A stretch of 64,000 nucleotides of DNA from Flagellimonas ochracea (lineage in GTDB: Bacteria > Bacteroidota > Bacteroidia > Flavobacteriales > Flavobacteriaceae): the NCBI RefSeq assembly GCF_009903685.1, contig NZ_JAAABI010000003.1, positions 62,001 to 126,000 on the forward strand, given 5' to 3'. Below, piece by piece: positions 45,038 through 53,789 of this stretch. A program made the translations under genes and the position numbers. The first letter of the stretch is position 1. Each line of letters begins with the position of its first letter. The notes under the pieces are model-generated. The model ran no database searches. It saw nothing but the letters and a program-made list of their open reading frames with translations, and was not told where the DNA came from.

Positions 45038-45074
45038 AAAAAAAGCCCTTTGTGATCACAAAGGGCTTTTTTTT
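45038..45074. terminator. Perfect bidirectional terminator between convergent genes
   Basis: A 36-bp perfect palindrome (45038-45073) centred on TGTGATCACA, with an A tract on the left, GCCCTTTG/CAAAGGGC arms and a T tract on the right. It can stop transcription from both sides. Confidence 0.9.
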
Positions 45075-45086
45075 AAAACAGGTTTT

Positions 45087-45527
45087 TTATTTCCTGAAAA
45101 TATATCGCGTGATAAAGATCCCCTGTCCATCGCCTTTACCTCCTTCGCTTTCAACGCCGCTGACCACAAAGGCCAGTTCCCATCCGTTGGCAATCATATC
45201 ATTGATCATGGAAGTGATCAAAGCGTCGTTGGCAGCAATATTCTGGAAACGGATACCTCCCAAATTGTAGAAGTTGAGCAATTTGGTCTCCTCAAAGTTC
45301 TTCACTCTGATTTCTCCCCTCTTGGATTTGTTACGAGTATTGTCCTCTTCGGTCTGTACGCTGGTGTACTCCCGATAGTCTTTATCTTCAAGTGCATGGA
45401 CGATTCGGGACCTTCCCAAACCATTGGGCACTATGGATTCCACACTAGTAATTACCTTGTACTCTTGCGCATTGGCGCTGAACGTTGCAGCTAGGGCTAT
45501 CACTGCTAGGAATAAGATTTTTTTCAT
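45087..45527 (-). CDS. Small secreted protein of unknown function
   Basis: A 146-residue protein with a clear signal peptide (MKKILFLAVIALAATFSANA). The mature region is mixed alpha/beta and ends with VESEGGKGDGQGIFITRYIF. NGWELAFVVSGVES recalls DUF4177-like short domains (NGWEL is common there), but I cannot assign the family. It stands alone on the minus strand with a terminator downstream and a full -7 box upstream. Confidence 0.75.
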   Translation of the reverse strand: MKKILFLAVIALAATFSANAQEYKVITSVESIVPNGLGRSRIVHALEDKDYREYTSVQTEEDNTRNKSKRGEIRVKNFEETKLLNFYNLGGIRFQNIAANDALITSMINDMIANGWELAFVVSGVESEGGKGDGQGIFITRYIFRK

Positions 45528-45560
45528 AATTTAATTATAATTGATTATTAACTCTGTTAA

Positions 45561-45568
45561 CAAAGATA
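45561..45568 (-). promoter_or_regulatory. Candidate -7 box of the small secreted protein gene
   Basis: Minus-strand TATCTTTG, a full TAnnTTTG match, 33 bases upstream of the start. Confidence 0.5.
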
Positions 45569-45621
45569 TACGTACAACAAGTAAGATTATTGTTTCTTTG
45601 TAGTGAAAATATGAACAAATA

Positions 45622-46563
45622 GTGCGGGGAACTGTTTATAAATCCACAGGAAGCTGGTATACCATAAAATCTGAGGACGGTAAATTTTACAATTGCCGAA
45701 TAAAAGGAAAATTTCGGATCCAGGATATTAAAAGCACCAACCCCGTAGCGGTAGGCGACCAGGTGGAATTTCAATTGGAACAGACCGGAGATGAATCAAT
45801 CGGTGTAATTGCGGAAATTAAAGATAGGAAGAATTACATCATTCGAAAATCTGTCAAACTCTCCAAACAAACGCATATCATAGCTGCTAATTTAGATCAG
45901 GTTTTTCTGTTGGTCACCTTGAACAACCCAACCACCTACACCATATTTATTGACCGTTTTTTGGCAACCGCAGAGGCTTATGATATTCCAGTAGTGATTT
46001 TATTCAACAAAATAGATGCCTACGACCCCGATGAAATGGTTGAGGTGGACCATCTGTTTCAACTATACAGTGAAATCGGGTATCATTGTCTCAAGATAAG
46101 TGCCAAAACCAAGCATAATGTGAATCAGGTAAAAGAGCTGATGAAAGATAAGATAAGTATGTTCACCGGTCATTCTGGTGTAGGTAAGTCTACCTTAATT
46201 AATGCTGTAGAACCGAATATGGAGCTTCGAACCGCCGAAATATCAGAACAGCATCAGCAGGGACAACATACGACCACCTTTGCCGAAATGTACGATCTCT
46301 CTTTTGGAGCAAGAATCATCGATACCCCTGGCATCAAGGGTTTTGGCATTGTGGATATGGAACCAGAGGAAATAGGGGATTATTTTCCTGAGTTTTTCAA
46401 GCTTAAATCCGAATGTAAATTCAACAACTGCCTGCATTTGGACGAGCCCAAGTGTGCCGTGAAACAAGCCTTGGAAGATGGTGAGCTAGCTTGGAGTCGT
46501 TATCGCAGCTATATCCAAATGGTAACTGGTGAGGAAGATGACAACTTTAGGGATAGATCATGA
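45622..46563 (+). CDS. rsgA: Ribosome small-subunit-dependent GTPase A
   Basis: A 313-residue circularly permuted GTPase for 30S subunit maturation. It has an N-terminal OB fold (GTVYKSTGSWYTIKSEDGKF), NKID (G4) ahead of the P-loop GHSGVGKST, then DTPGIKGFG (G3), and a C-terminal zinc knuckle (CKFNNCLHLDEPKC). The start is a GTG at 45622: it matches homologues (M-x-GTVYKSTGSW), while the ATG 10 bases upstream opens only the micro-frame MNK whose stop overlaps the GTG (TAGTG). The stop overlaps dtd by 4 bases (ATGA). Confidence 0.94.
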   Translation: MRGTVYKSTGSWYTIKSEDGKFYNCRIKGKFRIQDIKSTNPVAVGDQVEFQLEQTGDESIGVIAEIKDRKNYIIRKSVKLSKQTHIIAANLDQVFLLVTLNNPTTYTIFIDRFLATAEAYDIPVVILFNKIDAYDPDEMVEVDHLFQLYSEIGYHCLKISAKTKHNVNQVKELMKDKISMFTGHSGVGKSTLINAVEPNMELRTAEISEQHQQGQHTTTFAEMYDLSFGARIIDTPGIKGFGIVDMEPEEIGDYFPEFFKLKSECKFNNCLHLDEPKCAVKQALEDGELAWSRYRSYIQMVTGEEDDNFRDRS

Positions 46564-47012
46564 GGGCAGTGGTGCAAAGAGTCTCAAAAGCAAGCGTTGT
46601 AGTAGATGGAAAATCGATATCGTCCATTGGGCAGGGACTATTGGTATTATTGGGAATTGAGGATGCCGATGTAAAGGAGGATATTGAATGGCTGTCCAAA
46701 AAACTGGTGAACCTGCGTATATTTAACGATGACCAAGGCGTGATGAACCTTTCCATTTTGGATGTTGGCGGGGACATTATCGTAGTAAGCCAATTTACCT
46801 TACATGCCTTGACCAAAAAAGGGAACAGACCCTCATACATAAAAGCATCCAAACCGGAAACTGCCATATCCATCTATGAAGAATTTGTTGGCGAGCTGGA
46901 AAAAAATCTTGGCAGAAAAGTGGGAACAGGAATCTTTGGCGCCGACATGAAAGTGGAATTGTTGAATGATGGGCCCGTAACTATTTTTATGGATACAAAA
47001 AACCGAGAATAA
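46560..47012 (+). CDS. dtd: D-aminoacyl-tRNA deacylase
   Basis: A 150-residue DTD that cleaves D-amino acids and misplaced glycine from tRNA. It has MRAVVQRVSKASVVV at the start, the catalytic SQFTLHA segment (SQFTL motif) and the GIFGADMKVELLNDGPVTI signature, whose Gly-x-Pro-equivalent GPVT is the cross-subunit motif. Translation is probably coupled to rsgA through the ATGA overlap. Confidence 0.96.
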   Translation: MRAVVQRVSKASVVVDGKSISSIGQGLLVLLGIEDADVKEDIEWLSKKLVNLRIFNDDQGVMNLSILDVGGDIIVVSQFTLHALTKKGNRPSYIKASKPETAISIYEEFVGELEKNLGRKVGTGIFGADMKVELLNDGPVTIFMDTKNRE

Positions 47013-47092
47013 ATGTTGTTTGCCTAAATAGTTTTTCTTTTTTGTAAGAATTTGGTCATATTAGTACCGAAAAAACCAACCAATACCATTTA

Positions 47093-48994
47093 ATGCGATT
47101 TCCAAACCTACTATTTTTCTTACTCAGTTTACAACTATCTTTTTCACAAAACTACAGTTATCAGACAATACCGGCGGAACTATTAAAAAATGCAGATGCA
47201 GTTGCTAGAATCGATGAGATGAACATTCAAATCGATGCTATTGACAAAATGACCTATGCGGTAAAGTCTGTTATCACCGTTTTGAACAACTCAGGTAATC
47301 GCTTTGCTAGAACAAGAGCATTTTATGATAAGGAAAAGAAGATAAAGAGATTAGAGGTTGTGGCATATGATGCCTTTGGAAACGAATTGGAGCGTATCAA
47401 AAAAAAGGATTTTAACGATATCGCTGCTGTTGACGGCTTTTCACTCTATTTGGATGATAGATTACTTTATTACAGATATGTGCCGGTACAGTATCCTTAT
47501 ACCTTGGAGTTTACCTATGAAGTGCAAACCTCTGACACCGGAGCTATTCCGCCTTGGTATTTTTTGTCCGGCTACGGCATAAGTGTGGAAGATAGTCAGT
47601 TTTCCATAACTTATCCATCGTTGGAGCTTAAGCCTATTGTGTTGGAAAAAAACCTCTCCAATATTTCAGTTCAAAAAAAGGAAGAAGAAAGTAAAATAGT
47701 TTACACGGCCAAAAGTTTACCTGCTCTTGAGGAGGAGAGCTTAAGTCCCCCCTTCCAATCAATATCACCAAGACTTGCTTCTAGATTACGAAAATTTAAC
47801 TATAAAGGATTTGAAGCGGAAGTGAATACTTGGAAAGATATGGGGAGTTGGATAGACGATAAGCTTTTGACAGGTAGAACTGAACTGGACCAAGAAACAG
47901 TTACTATGGCTAAAACTCTAGTGGAGGGTGTCGACGATGACCTTGAAAAAGCCAAAATAATATACAAATATGTGCAAGATAATACAAGATACATTAGTGT
48001 ACAGATTGGAATTGGTGGCCTTCAACCTATTGCGGCGATTGAAGTTGATAGAGTGAAATACGGAGATTGTAAAGGGCTTTCCAATTATACTATGGCATTA
48101 TTAAAGGCAGTTGGTGTTGAATCATATTATGCAGTGGTCCAAGCTGGAAACAATAAAATTGATTTTGAAGAAGATTTTGCTGATTTGTCACAAGGAAACC
48201 ACGCTATTGTTGCTATCCCCTACAACGACGAATATCATTGGATTGACTGTACTTCCCAAGTTCACCCTTTTGGATTTATAGGGGATTTCACGGACGACAG
48301 AAAAGTATTGCTAGTTAAGCCTGACGGTGGTGAAATTGTTACAACAACCGCATATCTTGACGAAGAGAATCGTCAAAAAACGAAATCATCGCTTACCGTT
48401 ATGGAAGATTTTTCCATAGATGGTGAGGTCACAATAGAAACAAGAGGAGTTCAATATGATAATCGGTTCAATTTGGCAAGCGATTCCCATGACAATATTG
48501 TAAAGTATTACCGAAATTTTTGGGACAATATTAATGGACTTGAAATAAAAGAATACAGCTTTAACAATGATAAGGAAGATGTTGTTTTTACTGAAAATGT
48601 GAAAGTATCAGCCATTGATTATATTTCTAAAAATGGGAATACTCTTTTGTTGACTCTCAATGCATTTAACAGTAATAACTATGTTCCTCCAAGGTATAGA
48701 AACAGAAAGTTGCCTTTCAGGATTCAGAGAGGGTATTTAGATGAGGATGAGTGCGTTATTAAGATACCAGACAGCTTTCAGGTTAGCGATTTGCCAGACA
48801 AAATTTTAAAAGAAACAAAGTTTGGAATCTACGAGGTAGAAGTGAACAGAAAAGATGCCAATCGAATAGTTTACAAAAGAAAACTTCTTATTAGGCAAGG
48901 AAATTACAATAAAGAAGATTATGGCGACTACAGGACCTTTAGAAGGACTATTGCAAAATATGACAATCAAAAAATTATATTATTAAACCAATAG
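47093..48994 (+). CDS. DUF3857 / transglutaminase-like protein with intact Cys
   Basis: A 633-residue secreted protein (signal LLFFLLSLQLSFSQ). It has an N-terminal DUF3857 beta domain (about 30-230), a transglutaminase-like domain (about 270-400) with Cys326 in YGDCKGLSNY, His in GNHAIVAIP and Asp in HWIDCTS, and a C-terminal DUF3858-like region. The full Cys-His-Asp triad is present, so protease or transglutaminase-type activity is possible. It is periplasmic or outer-membrane facing. A related but apparently inactive protein follows after 3 bases. Both genes look AT-richer than their neighbours. Confidence 0.85.
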   Translation: MRFPNLLFFLLSLQLSFSQNYSYQTIPAELLKNADAVARIDEMNIQIDAIDKMTYAVKSVITVLNNSGNRFARTRAFYDKEKKIKRLEVVAYDAFGNELERIKKKDFNDIAAVDGFSLYLDDRLLYYRYVPVQYPYTLEFTYEVQTSDTGAIPPWYFLSGYGISVEDSQFSITYPSLELKPIVLEKNLSNISVQKKEEESKIVYTAKSLPALEEESLSPPFQSISPRLASRLRKFNYKGFEAEVNTWKDMGSWIDDKLLTGRTELDQETVTMAKTLVEGVDDDLEKAKIIYKYVQDNTRYISVQIGIGGLQPIAAIEVDRVKYGDCKGLSNYTMALLKAVGVESYYAVVQAGNNKIDFEEDFADLSQGNHAIVAIPYNDEYHWIDCTSQVHPFGFIGDFTDDRKVLLVKPDGGEIVTTTAYLDEENRQKTKSSLTVMEDFSIDGEVTIETRGVQYDNRFNLASDSHDNIVKYYRNFWDNINGLEIKEYSFNNDKEDVVFTENVKVSAIDYISKNGNTLLLTLNAFNSNNYVPPRYRNRKLPFRIQRGYLDEDECVIKIPDSFQVSDLPDKILKETKFGIYEVEVNRKDANRIVYKRKLLIRQGNYNKEDYGDYRTFRRTIAKYDNQKIILLNQ

Positions 48995-48997
48995 AAA

Positions 48998-50947
48998 ATG
49001 ACTAAGAATATTACAATCATTGTGATTGCTATGTTTACAATGTTTCCGCTACAAGCCCAAAATTTCAAATTTGGCAAGATCACCAAGGAAGAACTCAAAG
49101 AACAATTCTATACAAAAGATTCATCAGCTCCAGCGGCTTACTTGCTCAAAAAAAGAAACTCATACTATAGATATGCAAAAGGAAGTGGGCTCCAACTAAT
49201 CACTGAAATTCATAAAAGGATAAAAATCTACAATACTGAGGGGTTTGATTATGCATCTGAGACTATCAATTTATATGAAAATAGCGGAGGTTCAGATGAA
49301 AGTGCAACTAAAATTAAAGGTTACGCATATACTTTGGAAGGTGATGAAATAGTGAAAACCAAATTAGAGAAAGAGGATATTTTTAAATCCAAGTACTCAA
49401 AAAACAGAAATCAGATAAAATTCACGATGCCCAACGTTAAGGCTGGTTCGGTGGTAGAATATGAATACAGCATCATTTCTCCATTTGTTCAGAGTATAGA
49501 TGAATTCGTATTTCAACATTCCATTCCAATCAAGAGACTTGAAGCAAAAATGAAAATTTTGGAATACTTCAAGTTTAATCAAAGACAAAAGGGCTTTTTA
49601 GCCTTGAATCCCGAAACAAAAAAATATATGGACACCAGTCTGGGGTTAATGGTTTCAGAAATGCTATATAATCTTAATGACATTCCAGCATTAAAAGAAG
49701 AGAAATTTGTTTCCAACATTAAAAATTTTCGGGCTGGCGTTAAGTTTGAAATCGTTTCTTTGGAAATTCCAGGAAGCACTCATAAGGTATACTCCAAAAC
49801 TTGGGATGATGTTGTAAAGACAATTTATCAGAGCAGTTCATTTGGTGATGCTATAACTAGAAATGGATATTTCAAGGATGAATTGGACTTAGAAATCGAA
49901 GGACTAATAAATCCAGAAGAAAAAATTGAGAAAATACTTGAATTTGTAAAGAAAAAGGTGAAATGGAACTCTTACCGGGGTTTTGGAACCTATGAGGGAA
50001 CAAAAAAAGCCTTTAAAGAAGGAACAGGAAACTCAGCTGACATTAATCTTATGCTGGTTTCCATGTTAAAATATGCTAAAGTAACTGCACATCCTGTTTT
50101 GGTAAGTACAAGAGATCACGGGGTTCCAATGTTTCCTACTTTAGAAGGCTATAATTATGTTTTAGCCGCCGCCAAAGTAGGCAATGAGTATTGTCTTCTA
50201 GATGCTACCAATACTTTCAGTACTATAGACGTCTTGCCAACAAGAGCTTTGAATTGGTATGGACGTATGGTTTCCGAAGGTGGAAATTCAGAAATTGTTG
50301 ATTTGATGCCAAAGAAAAAATCTACTGATATTGTTATGATGAGTGTGGATTTGAACGAGGATGGATCGATAATAGCAAAGTATAGACAACAATACAATAA
50401 AAACAATGCTTATTTGTTTAGAAATATTTTTAATAAGGGAAGTCAGGAATCTTTTTTAGAAGAGCTAGAGAAAGAACAAGGACAGATAGAAATCTCTGAA
50501 TACCAGCTCAAAAACAATTATGATTTGGACAAACCGATTGTTCAAAGTTTTCAGTTTTTCAAAGAAGACGCCTTTGAATCAATAGGGGGAAAATTATATT
50601 TCTCCCCAATGTTTCATTTATGTAGCACTGAAAGCCCATTTAAATCTGATAAAAGAGAGTTTCCGGTGGATTACGGTTATCCGTGGGAGGACAAATATTT
50701 AATTACCATAAATCTTCCCGATGGATATAAGGTCGAATCATTGCCAGAACCAGTGGCGATGGCACTTCCTGAAAACTTGGGGACCTTTAGGTATAACATT
50801 TCTTCCAACCCAAAGACTATTAATTTAAGAGCTTCTATAAGTATGAATTCGGCGGTCATTCCCTCTCATCATTATATATCTCTTAAAGAATTTTACAGGC
50901 AAATTGTTGAGAAAGAAACAGAAAAAGTAGTTTTGTCCAAAATCTAG
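48998..50947 (+). CDS. DUF3857 / transglutaminase-like protein, catalytic Cys replaced
   Basis: A 649-residue secreted protein (signal MTKNITIIVIAMFTMFPLQA) with the same DUF3857 plus transglutaminase-like layout as the preceding gene. At the catalytic position it reads GTGNSADINLML, with Ser346 where the other has Cys, so it is probably a pseudo-enzyme or a Ser variant. The tandem of one active-looking and one inactive-looking member suggests a heteromeric or chaperone relation, which is inference only. Confidence 0.83.
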   Translation: MTKNITIIVIAMFTMFPLQAQNFKFGKITKEELKEQFYTKDSSAPAAYLLKKRNSYYRYAKGSGLQLITEIHKRIKIYNTEGFDYASETINLYENSGGSDESATKIKGYAYTLEGDEIVKTKLEKEDIFKSKYSKNRNQIKFTMPNVKAGSVVEYEYSIISPFVQSIDEFVFQHSIPIKRLEAKMKILEYFKFNQRQKGFLALNPETKKYMDTSLGLMVSEMLYNLNDIPALKEEKFVSNIKNFRAGVKFEIVSLEIPGSTHKVYSKTWDDVVKTIYQSSSFGDAITRNGYFKDELDLEIEGLINPEEKIEKILEFVKKKVKWNSYRGFGTYEGTKKAFKEGTGNSADINLMLVSMLKYAKVTAHPVLVSTRDHGVPMFPTLEGYNYVLAAAKVGNEYCLLDATNTFSTIDVLPTRALNWYGRMVSEGGNSEIVDLMPKKKSTDIVMMSVDLNEDGSIIAKYRQQYNKNNAYLFRNIFNKGSQESFLEELEKEQGQIEISEYQLKNNYDLDKPIVQSFQFFKEDAFESIGGKLYFSPMFHLCSTESPFKSDKREFPVDYGYPWEDKYLITINLPDGYKVESLPEPVAMALPENLGTFRYNISSNPKTINLRASISMNSAVIPSHHYISLKEFYRQIVEKETEKVVLSKI

Positions 50948-50952
50948 GCAAA

Positions 50953-51279
50953 ATGAACATAGAAAACGCTCAAAAAGCCGTTGATGAATGGATCAACAAC
51001 CATGGGGTCCGCTATTTTAACGAATTGACCAATATGGCCCAGCTAACCGAAGAAGTGGGCGAAGTGGCACGAATCATTGCCCGTCGGTATGGGGAACAAA
51101 GTGAAAAGGAATCCGATAAAAACAAAGATTTGGGCGAGGAACTGGCCGATGTGCTGTTCGTAGTACTCTGTTTGGCCAATCAAACAGGTGTGGATCTTCA
51201 AACAGCGTTTGACAAAAAATTGGAGCTTAAGGCAAAACGGGACCACGACCGGCATCAAAATAACAAAAAGCTCAAATAA
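50953..51279 (+). CDS. MazG-like nucleotide pyrophosphohydrolase
   Basis: A 108-residue all-alpha NTP pyrophosphohydrolase. The metal-binding EExxE-type motif is in QLTEEVGEVARIIARRYGEQ and ELADVLFVVLCLANQ supplies the second acidic set. Such proteins hydrolyse noncanonical or excess (d)NTPs to monophosphates. It starts 5 bases after the DUF3857 gene and precedes aroA. Confidence 0.9.
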   Translation: MNIENAQKAVDEWINNHGVRYFNELTNMAQLTEEVGEVARIIARRYGEQSEKESDKNKDLGEELADVLFVVLCLANQTGVDLQTAFDKKLELKAKRDHDRHQNNKKLK

Positions 51280-51316
51280 AGTTAGGTCCTAGAAGTGACT
51301 TTCAGCACGTTTTTTC

Positions 51317-51324
51317 TAGTTTTG
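51317..51324 (+). promoter_or_regulatory. Candidate -7 box of aroA
   Basis: TAGTTTTG matches TAnnTTTG, 24 bases before the TTG start of aroA. Confidence 0.45.
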
Positions 51325-51348
51325 AAGTTCAATTAAACGAATTCATTC

Positions 51349-52578
51349 TTGAAAATCAAGCTTTCCGCACCTACCGAAAAATCATTAAAAAAAACAATAC
51401 AGATCACAGGCTCAAAAAGTGAGACCAATCGCTTGTTATTGATTCAAGCTCTTTTTCCCAACATTCAAATTGAGAATCCGTCCAATTCAGACGACGCCCG
51501 AGTGATGCAAAAGGGCCTTCAAACCGGTTCTGGGGTGGTCGATATTCACCATGCTGGTACGGCCATGCGATTTTTGACTGCTTATTTTGCTTCTCAAGAA
51601 GGTAAAAATGTGACATTGACCGGCTCGCATCGAATGCAGGAAAGGCCAATCGCTGTTTTGGTAGAGGCATTGAGAACATTAGGGGCGGATATAGCATATG
51701 AAAAAAATGAAGGCTATCCCCCCTTAAAAATCTCAGGAAAAAAACTGATCAAAAGCAAGGTGTCCCTGCCTGCGAATATTAGCAGTCAATACATTTCTGC
51801 ATTGTTGTTGGTTGCACCCAGTCTAGAACGTGGCCTAGAATTGGAACTTATCGGAAAAATAACATCCGTTCCTTACCTAAAGATGACTTTGGCCCTGCTA
51901 AATCAGATTGGTGTGGAGACTAGGTTTGAAGAAAATCAGATAAAGGTGAACCCAATCCAAAAAGTTAAGGAAACTACTTTGGTTGTGGAATCGGATTGGA
52001 GTTCTGCCAGCTATTTTTACAGTATTGCAGCGCTTTGTGAAGTTGGGACTCAAATTCAATTGTCGTCTTACAAGAAAGACTCGCTGCAGGGAGACAGTGT
52101 TTTAAAAGAAATCTATGAAGACTTTGGAGTGGAGACTATATTCTCCGGGACCAGCATGACGCTTAAAAAAACAAAAGACAGTCCATTGTCTGAGGTCAAC
52201 TATAATCTTTCCAATGCACCGGATATAGCCCAAACTCTCGCTATTACCTGTTTAGGCTTGGGTATGGGCTGCCATCTCACGGGATTACATACCCTTCCCA
52301 TAAAAGAAACCGATCGCTTGGCAGCATTGCAAACTGAGCTGAGCAAACTGGGAGCAAACGTCTCCATTGATGATGAAAGTTTGACGCTGGAACCTGCTTC
52401 CAAACCTAAGCCCAATGTGTCGATAGATACCTATAATGATCACAGGATGGCCATGGCCTTTGCTCCATTGGCCATCAAAGTAAATCTGCTCATCAATGAA
52501 GCCGAGGTAGTATCCAAGTCGTATCCCGATTTTTGGAAGGATCTTAAAACCCTTGGTTTTGAAATTAAGGAAGTCTAA
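51349..52578 (+). CDS. aroA: 3-phosphoshikimate 1-carboxyvinyltransferase (EPSP synthase)
   Basis: A 409-residue enzyme making EPSP from shikimate-3-phosphate and phosphoenolpyruvate. The start appears to be TTG at 51349 (M-K-I-K-L-S-A-P), because no in-frame ATG or GTG lies nearby and homologues begin here. Family motifs: GSKSETNRLLLIQAL (substrate loop), HAGTAMRFLTAYFA (the LNAGTAxR-like motif reads HAGTAMR), RMQERPI (RPM-like) and NDHRMAMAFAPLA near the C-terminus. The usual NAG of the TAMR motif is HAG here. It stands apart from the aromatic operon at 40-44 kb. Confidence 0.93.
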   Translation: MKIKLSAPTEKSLKKTIQITGSKSETNRLLLIQALFPNIQIENPSNSDDARVMQKGLQTGSGVVDIHHAGTAMRFLTAYFASQEGKNVTLTGSHRMQERPIAVLVEALRTLGADIAYEKNEGYPPLKISGKKLIKSKVSLPANISSQYISALLLVAPSLERGLELELIGKITSVPYLKMTLALLNQIGVETRFEENQIKVNPIQKVKETTLVVESDWSSASYFYSIAALCEVGTQIQLSSYKKDSLQGDSVLKEIYEDFGVETIFSGTSMTLKKTKDSPLSEVNYNLSNAPDIAQTLAITCLGLGMGCHLTGLHTLPIKETDRLAALQTELSKLGANVSIDDESLTLEPASKPKPNVSIDTYNDHRMAMAFAPLAIKVNLLINEAEVVSKSYPDFWKDLKTLGFEIKEV

Positions 52579-52601
52579 CAGACATTTAATCATCAAATTA
52601 C

Positions 52602-52633
52602 TTGACATCCCCCTTGCCGAGGTTGTATATTTG
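52602..52633 (+). promoter_or_regulatory. Promoter of queA
   Basis: TTG at 52602-52604, 21 bases, then TATATTTG (full -7 match) at 52626-52633, 31 bases before the queA ATG. One of the best Bacteroidota-type promoters in the window. Confidence 0.65.
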
Positions 52634-52664
52634 CGGTCTTTGAAAAAAACCAAAATACGCCTTA

Positions 52665-53714
52665 ATGAAATTATCGAACTTCAGTTTTGAATTACCTAAA
52701 GAATTGTTGGCCGAATACCCTTCGGAAAACCGGGATGAGTCCAAACTCATGGTAGTACACCGCGATACCGGAAAAATTGAACATAAAATGTTCAAGGACC
52801 TTATCGATTATTTCGATGAGGGCGATGTTCTTGTCTTGAACAATACAAAGGTATTTCCAGCAAGGCTATATGGGAATAAGGAAAAAACAGGAGCACGGAT
52901 TGAAGTTTTTTTGTTACGTGAACTGAATCAAGAACAGCGTCTTTGGGATGTTTTGGTAGACCCGGCCCGAAAAATCAGGATAGGGAACAAACTCTACTTT
53001 GGGGAAGATGAAAATTTGGTGGCCGAGGTCATTGACAATACTACCTCAAGAGGGAGGACACTTCGATTTTTATATGACGGTTCTTATACCGATTTCAGAA
53101 GAAAACTTCGTGAGCTTGGGCAAACGCCGCTGCCCAAATATATCAAGCGTGAAGTAGAACCTGAAGATGAGGTAAGGTACCAGACCATTTACGCAAAATA
53201 TGAAGGTGCCGTTGCAGCGCCCACAGCTGGTTTGCATTTCTCCAAACACTTGCTGAAACGTTTGGAAATAAAAGGAATTAATTTTGCTGAACTCACTTTG
53301 CACGTTGGTTTGGGAACCTTCAATCCTGTGGAAGTGGAAGATTTGTCCAAACATAAAATGGACAGTGAGGAGTTGGTGATTGATGAAAAAGCAACCGAAA
53401 TTGTCAACAGCGCCAAAAAGAACAAGAAAAAAGTATGTGCCGTGGGCACCACGGTAATGCGAGGTTTGGAAAGTGCAGTTTCTTCAGAGCATACGCTGAA
53501 CACTTTTGAGGGATGGACCAACAAGTTCATTTTCCCTCCTTACGAGTTTAGCATAGCCAACTGCATGGTGACCAATTTTCATCTACCAAAATCGACCTTG
53601 TTGATGATGATATCGGCTTTTGCAGGACATGATTTGATGAAAAAAGCATACAAGCAGGCCATTCTGGAAGGATATCGTTTCTATTCCTATGGGGACGCGA
53701 TGCTTATCCTTTAA
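52665..53714 (+). CDS. queA: S-adenosylmethionine:tRNA ribosyltransferase-isomerase
   Basis: A 349-residue QueA that transfers the ribosyl group of SAM to preQ1-modified tRNA to form epoxyqueuosine. Recognisable segments: [20 protein letters not shown] at the N-terminus, [29 protein letters not shown]-like [13 protein letters not shown] and [19 protein letters not shown]. It has its own promoter and a terminator downstream. Confidence 0.96.
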   Translation: MKLSNFSFELPKELLAEYPSENRDESKLMVVHRDTGKIEHKMFKDLIDYFDEGDVLVLNNTKVFPARLYGNKEKTGARIEVFLLRELNQEQRLWDVLVDPARKIRIGNKLYFGEDENLVAEVIDNTTSRGRTLRFLYDGSYTDFRRKLRELGQTPLPKYIKREVEPEDEVRYQTIYAKYEGAVAAPTAGLHFSKHLLKRLEIKGINFAELTLHVGLGTFNPVEVEDLSKHKMDSEELVIDEKATEIVNSAKKNKKKVCAVGTTVMRGLESAVSSEHTLNTFEGWTNKFIFPPYEFSIANCMVTNFHLPKSTLLMMISAFAGHDLMKKAYKQAILEGYRFYSYGDAMLIL

Positions 53715-53735
53715 AAAATAAAAACTACATAGTGC

Positions 53736-53770
53736 AAATCCCGTTGGCTCCTAAACCGGCGGGATTTTTT
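53736..53770 (+). terminator. Terminator after queA
   Basis: AAATCCCG pairs with CGGGATTT around 16 bases, ending in a T tract, 21 bases after the queA stop. The rlmN -7 box begins only 7 bases further on. Confidence 0.8.
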
Positions 53771-53776
53771 TGTGGT

Positions 53777-53784
53777 TATCTTTG
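53777..53784 (+). promoter_or_regulatory. Candidate -7 box of rlmN
   Basis: TATCTTTG, a full match, whose last base is 5 bases before the rlmN ATG at 53790. Transcription would start at or next to the ATG, giving a leaderless message. Confidence 0.55.
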
Positions 53785-53789
53785 CACCA

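Noticed and set aside
45612-45623. Micro-frame ATG AAC AAA TAG overlapping the rsgA GTG start
   Set aside because: Three codons only; could be a coupling device but nothing beyond the TAGTG overlap supports it.
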